A stretch of DNA of 8,504 bases from an uncultured Pseudomonadota bacterium. Its GTDB lineage: Bacteria; Pseudomonadota; Gammaproteobacteria; Burkholderiales; Usitatibacteraceae. Position numbers and translations under genes: made by a program. The stretch is from assembly GCA_946885905.1 (NCBI GenBank), contig CAMPHL010000082.1:1-8504 (forward strand), given 5' to 3'. Shown here one piece after another: positions 6,197-8,504 of the stretch. Under the pieces are notes generated by a model. The model did no database searches and was not told where the DNA came from. It saw only the letters and a list, made by a program, of their open reading frames with translations. Positions within the stretch are counted from its first letter, which is position 1, and each line of letters opens with the position of its first letter.

Positions 6197-7357
6197 CTAG
6201 TACTTCTCGACCGTATTCGCCTCCACATACTCGAAATCGATGTGCTCGCCCAGGCCGGGCCGCGACGGCATCGGCACGAATCCGTCGGTGTCCATCGGAT
6301 CGACCGGGCTCTCGAGCCACGCCGGCGTCTCGTCGTAATCGAGGAAGGGATGCAGGAGCCCGCGCTCGTACCAGTCGCAGTTGCGGATGGCGCCGATCAC
6401 GTTGAGGTTCGGCGCGCCGTTGCCGTGCACCTCGCAGTTCATCCCGAAGGATTCAGCGAGGTGCGCTACCTTGAGGCATGGCCCGATGCCGCCCACGCCG
6501 GGCGCACCGGCCCGGAGGATGTCGCATGCGCCCGACTTCGCCCACGCGGCGCGCGAAAGGAACTTGCCGCCGAGCGACTCGGGCCCGAGGATCGGGATCG
6601 AAAGCTGCGCGGCGAGCCACGCATACGACTCGATCGATTCTTCCTCCATCGGCTCCTCGAACCAGGTGAAGTCGAGGCGCTCCAGCTCCCGGCCGATGTA
6701 GAGCGCGTCCGTGCGGCTGTACCAGTGATAGCCGTCGAGCATGAGCGCGATGTCCGGGCCCACGGCCTCGCGCACCGCCGCGCACGCCTTCACGTCCATC
6801 TTCGGGTTCGGCGCGAACGCGACCGGCGGCATCCACGTATGGATCTTGATGCCCTTGTAGCCGCGCGCGACGAGCTTCTCGGCGAAGCGCGCGTAGTCCT
6901 CCGGGGTGGCGAGCCCGCCCGCCTGCTCGTCGCCGCACATGGTGCTGCCGTAGGCGCGCACTGTCTCGCGGAAGCCGCCGATCAGCTTGTGCACCGGCAG
7001 TCCGAGCTTGCGGCCGGCCCAGTCCCAGAGCGCATGCTCGACGACGGCAACCGCCCGGTCGGTGAACTGCCCGGCGCTGCCGCGCTGCCGGTCGGCCATG
7101 TCGCGCCAGATGCGCTCGCGATCGAACGCGTCCTGCCCGACCAGCGCCTTGCGCGCGAAGTTGTCGAGCACGTGGCGGCGCACGACCTCCGGTTGCCCGA
7201 AGGCATATCCCTCCGCGCCGTCTTCGGTCGTGACCCGCAGCATCGCCAGCCGCGCCTTTCCGGCAGCGTCGCGGCTCGCATGGGCGTGGCCCGCGGAATC
7301 GCGCAGGATGCGCGTAGGGTGCTCGAAGACGTTGACCGAAACGCTGCGGATTTCCAT
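6197..7357 (-). CDS. Enolase-superfamily enzyme, mandelate racemase subgroup (probable sugar-acid dehydratase)
   Basis: The 386-residue protein has the two-domain layout of the superfamily: an N-terminal capping domain (about 1-125) and a barrel (about 130-360). The three metal ligands are Asp208 (MLDGYHWYS), Glu234 (WFEEP) and Glu260 (GPES). The general-base dyad of the mandelate racemase subgroup is visible as Asp279 (CDIL) and His311 (CEVHGNG). On the second strand the usual KxK is K171-I-H173 (YKGIKIHTW). These enzymes abstract a proton next to a carboxylate; most subgroup members dehydrate sugar acids. Divergent ABC sugar permeases sharing a palindromic operator support a sugar-acid role, but the substrate is open, and racemase or cycloisomerase activity is not excluded. 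ATG 7357 is the only sensible start: an in-frame TAA lies upstream with no other start between. A GGAGG (7375-7379) is too far away (about 17 bases) to be ideal. Confidence 0.88.
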   Translation of the reverse strand: MEIRSVSVNVFEHPTRILRDSAGHAHASRDAAGKARLAMLRVTTEDGAEGYAFGQPEVVRRHVLDNFARKALVGQDAFDRERIWRDMADRQRGSAGQFTDRAVAVVEHALWDWAGRKLGLPVHKLIGGFRETVRAYGSTMCGDEQAGGLATPEDYARFAEKLVARGYKGIKIHTWMPPVAFAPNPKMDVKACAAVREAVGPDIALMLDGYHWYSRTDALYIGRELERLDFTWFEEPMEEESIESYAWLAAQLSIPILGPESLGGKFLSRAAWAKSGACDILRAGAPGVGGIGPCLKVAHLAESFGMNCEVHGNGAPNLNVIGAIRNCDWYERGLLHPFLDYDETPAWLESPVDPMDTDGFVPMPSRPGLGEHIDFEYVEANTVEKY

Positions 7358-7360
7358 ACT
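7332..7360 (+). promoter_or_regulatory. Candidate sigma-70 promoter for the ABC transporter genes
   Basis: TTGACC (7332-7337, 5 of 6 to the -35 consensus) is followed after exactly 17 bases by CATACT (7355-7360, 4 of 6 to the -10). Transcription would start near 7367, inside the 14-base palindrome, and read into the permease gene at 7397. The -35 lies inside the coding end of the divergent enolase-family gene. Assigned from consensus only. Confidence 0.4.
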
Positions 7361-7361
7361 A

Positions 7362-7375
7362 GGAAAACGTTTTCC
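7362..7375. promoter_or_regulatory. Perfect 14-base palindrome, probable LacI-family operator
   Basis: GGAAAACGTTTTCC is its own reverse complement, with a central CG and an AAACGTTT core like the operators of LacI/GalR/PurR-type repressors. It is AT-rich in GC-rich surroundings and sits in the 39-base gap between the divergent enolase-family and permease genes, 4 bases before the enzyme's ATG. A bound repressor would cover the predicted plus-strand start site and block elongation from the minus-strand one, so both directions would be controlled together. No repressor gene lies in the window. Confidence 0.7.
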
Positions 7376-7386
7376 CTCCGGATGGC

Positions 7387-7392
7387 ATTATA
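7387..7392 (-). promoter_or_regulatory. Candidate -10 element for the enolase-family gene
   Basis: Read on the minus strand, these bases are TATAAT, a perfect sigma-70 -10 hexamer. The start would lie near 7380, just upstream of the palindrome and about 22 bases before the ATG at 7357. No good -35 is seen at 16-18 bases, so an activator or strong -10 alone would be needed. Confidence 0.4.
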
Positions 7393-7396
7393 GGTC

Positions 7397-8284
7397 ATGT
7401 ACGAGAACAAGCGCCTCGGTTTCCTGTTCGTCCTGCCGTTCGTGCTGGGGGTGCTGCTCTTCAAGCTCTTCCCGTTCGTGATGAGCCTGGCGCTGTCGTT
7501 CACGCAGTACGACGTGATGGATCCGCCGGTCTACGTGGGCCTCGCCAATTACCGCGAGCTCGCCCTCGAGGACCCGCTCTTCACCAAGAGCCTGGGCGTC
7601 ACGCTCGCCTTCGCCTTCCTCGCCGTGCCGCTGCGGGTGGGATTCGCGCTCTTCATAGCCCACGTCCTCAACTTCAGGATGCGCGGCATCGCCTTCTTCC
7701 GCTCGGCCTTCTACCTGCCCTCGATCCTGGGGGGGAGCATCGCGGTGGCGGTGCTGTGGCGGTTCCTGTTCGCGCGCAACGGGCTGGTGAACGGCGTGCT
7801 CGGCCTCTTCGGCATCGAGCCGGTGCCGTGGCTCGCCGACGAGCACTACTCGCTCTGGACCATCGTCCTGCTCTTCACGTGGCAGTTCGGCTCGGCGATG
7901 GTGATCTTCCTCGCCGCGCTGCAGGGCGTGCCGCAATCGCTCTACGAGGCGGCCGAGATCGACGGCGCCAACCGCCGGCAGCAGTTCACCCGCATCACCG
8001 TGCCCCTCATCACGCCGGTCATCTTCTTCAACGTGATCATGCAGATGGTGCACGCCTTCCAGGAGTTCAACGCGCCCTACATGGTCACCGAGGGCGGGCC
8101 GCTGCACTCGACCTACGTGCTCGCGCTCTACATCTACGACCAGAGCTTCCGCTACTTCAACTTCGGCTACGGCTCGGCGCTTTCGTGGGTGCTCTTCGCG
8201 ATCGTGGCAGGCCTCGCGGCGATCTCCTTCTGGAGCTCGCGCTACTGGGTGTTCTACGCGGGCGAGAAGGAGCGCGGCCGGTGA
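7397..8284 (+). CDS. ABC sugar transporter permease (MalF/UgpA type)
   Basis: The 295-residue product is an inner-membrane permease of the carbohydrate-uptake type 1 family. About six hydrophobic segments can be seen: near 8-30 (FLFVLPFVLGVLLFKLFPFV), 70-95, 105-128, 155-178, 204-222 and 258-283. The cytoplasmic EAA loop that docks to the ATPase is at about 180-200: EAAEIDGANRRQQFTRITVP, matching the family consensus EAAxxDGAxxxxxFxxIxxP. It pairs with the second permease gene, which overlaps its stop by 4 bases (GTGA). The gene starts 39 bases from the divergent enolase-family gene and behind the palindrome, so uptake of that enzyme's substrate or a precursor is likely. Solute-binding protein and ATPase genes are not in the window and are expected downstream. 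The ribosome site before ATG 7397 is weak. Sugar, sugar acid or polyol specificity cannot be read from a permease. Confidence 0.93.
   Translation: MYENKRLGFLFVLPFVLGVLLFKLFPFVMSLALSFTQYDVMDPPVYVGLANYRELALEDPLFTKSLGVTLAFAFLAVPLRVGFALFIAHVLNFRMRGIAFFRSAFYLPSILGGSIAVAVLWRFLFARNGLVNGVLGLFGIEPVPWLADEHYSLWTIVLLFTWQFGSAMVIFLAALQGVPQSLYEAAEIDGANRRQQFTRITVPLITPVIFFNVIMQMVHAFQEFNAPYMVTEGGPLHSTYVLALYIYDQSFRYFNFGYGSALSWVLFAIVAGLAAISFWSSRYWVFYAGEKERGR
8267..8272 (+). promoter_or_regulatory. Ribosome binding site of the second permease
   Basis: AAGGAG lies 8 bases before the GTG at 8281, inside the end of the preceding gene, and decides that start. Confidence 0.7.
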
Positions 8285-8504
8285 GCGCGGATCCGGCGCA
8301 CTACGCAAGCGGCGAGCCGCGCGGGCCGGCGTGGCCGCGCTACCTCGTGCTCGGCCTCGTCTCGGTGCTGATGCTCTATCCCCTGGTCTGGCTCGTCGGC
8401 GCGACCTTCAAGAACAACGCGGAGATCTTCACCCAGATCGGCTTCTGGCCGCCGCGCCTGGACTTCTCGGCCTACGAGAAAGGCTGGAAGACGGCGAGCG
8501 AATA
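8281..8504 (+). CDS. ABC sugar transporter permease (MalG/UgpE type), 3' end cut by window
   Basis: A frame opens at GTG 8281 and stays open to the window end (74 codons). It has a short polar N-terminus, then one membrane segment (about 22-42, YLVLGLVSVLMLYPLVWLVG) followed by ATFKNNAEIF and FWPPRLDFSAYEKGW. This order of helix, S/TxK residues and a WPP-type segment with a following aromatic-rich stretch is typical of the second permease of carbohydrate-uptake type 1 transporters. The start overlaps the upstream permease stop (GTGA) and has a good Shine-Dalgarno, so the two are translationally coupled and would form the heterodimeric membrane channel. The EAA loop and remaining helices lie beyond the window. 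Confidence 0.88.
   Translation, partial: MSADPAHYASGEPRGPAWPRYLVLGLVSVLMLYPLVWLVGATFKNNAEIFTQIGFWPPRLDFSAYEKGWKTASE

Noticed and set aside
6173..6199. Possible Rho-independent terminator in the convergent gap
   Set aside because: The GC-rich repeats are direct, not inverted, and no T run follows a stem on either strand.
6242..7393. Plus-strand open frame of 383 codons opposite the enolase-family gene
   Set aside because: Antisense shadow; the minus strand has the metal ligands and catalytic dyad in order.
7388..8308. Minus-strand open frame of 306 codons opposite the first permease
   Set aside because: Very charged His/Glu/Arg-rich product that mirrors the hydrophobic permease codons; not a real gene.

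Overview
The window comes from a high-GC bacterium. The dense packing, 4-base stop/start overlaps, GC-rich wobble positions and gene families suggest a proteobacterium, most likely a betaproteobacterium; this is inferred from style and not from a marker gene. It holds eight protein-coding genes, two of them cut by the window edges, and no RNA genes, CRISPR arrays or insertion sequences were recognised. There is no gene-free stretch longer than about 90 bases.

Left part (1-3406): a partner-switching regulatory module. On the minus strand, in transcription order, are an RsbW/SpoIIAB-like ATP-binding serine kinase (2245-1832), a STAS-domain anti-sigma factor antagonist (1741-1394) and an NCS2 (xanthine/uracil) family membrane protein (1397 to beyond base 1), whose start codon overlaps the STAS stop codon (ATGA). 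Facing away from them, 33 bases from the kinase start, is an FHA-domain PP2C/SpoIIE-type phosphatase (2279-3406). By analogy with known systems, the kinase would phosphorylate the STAS protein on Ser57 and the phosphatase would reverse this, with the FHA domain reading a phosphothreonine signal. No sigma factor is visible. The NCS2 protein has lost the usual acidic residues of TM8 (Lys254 and Thr258 instead of Glu and Asp), so it may be a sensor, a regulated target or a transporter with an unusual mechanism.

Middle part (3417-6145): two tightly packed plus-strand genes follow the phosphatase, a CitE-like HpcH/HpaI-family C-C lyase and an acyl-CoA synthetase (AMP-forming). The 10-base and 5-base gaps suggest one transcript with the phosphatase. 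A plausible chemistry is CoA activation of an organic acid and a lyase reaction on a CoA thioester, but the substrates are not known.

Right part (6197-8504): a sugar-acid-type cluster. An enolase-superfamily (mandelate racemase subgroup) enzyme on the minus strand is divergent from two ABC sugar-transport permeases on the plus strand (MalF/UgpA-like, then a MalG/UgpE-like gene cut by the window end). The 39-base divergent gap holds a perfect 14-base palindrome, GGAAAACGTTTTCC, of the CpG-centred type bound by LacI-family repressors. It lies at or just downstream of candidate start sites in both directions, so one regulator probably controls uptake and catabolism together. The regulator, the solute-binding protein and the ATPase are not in the window.
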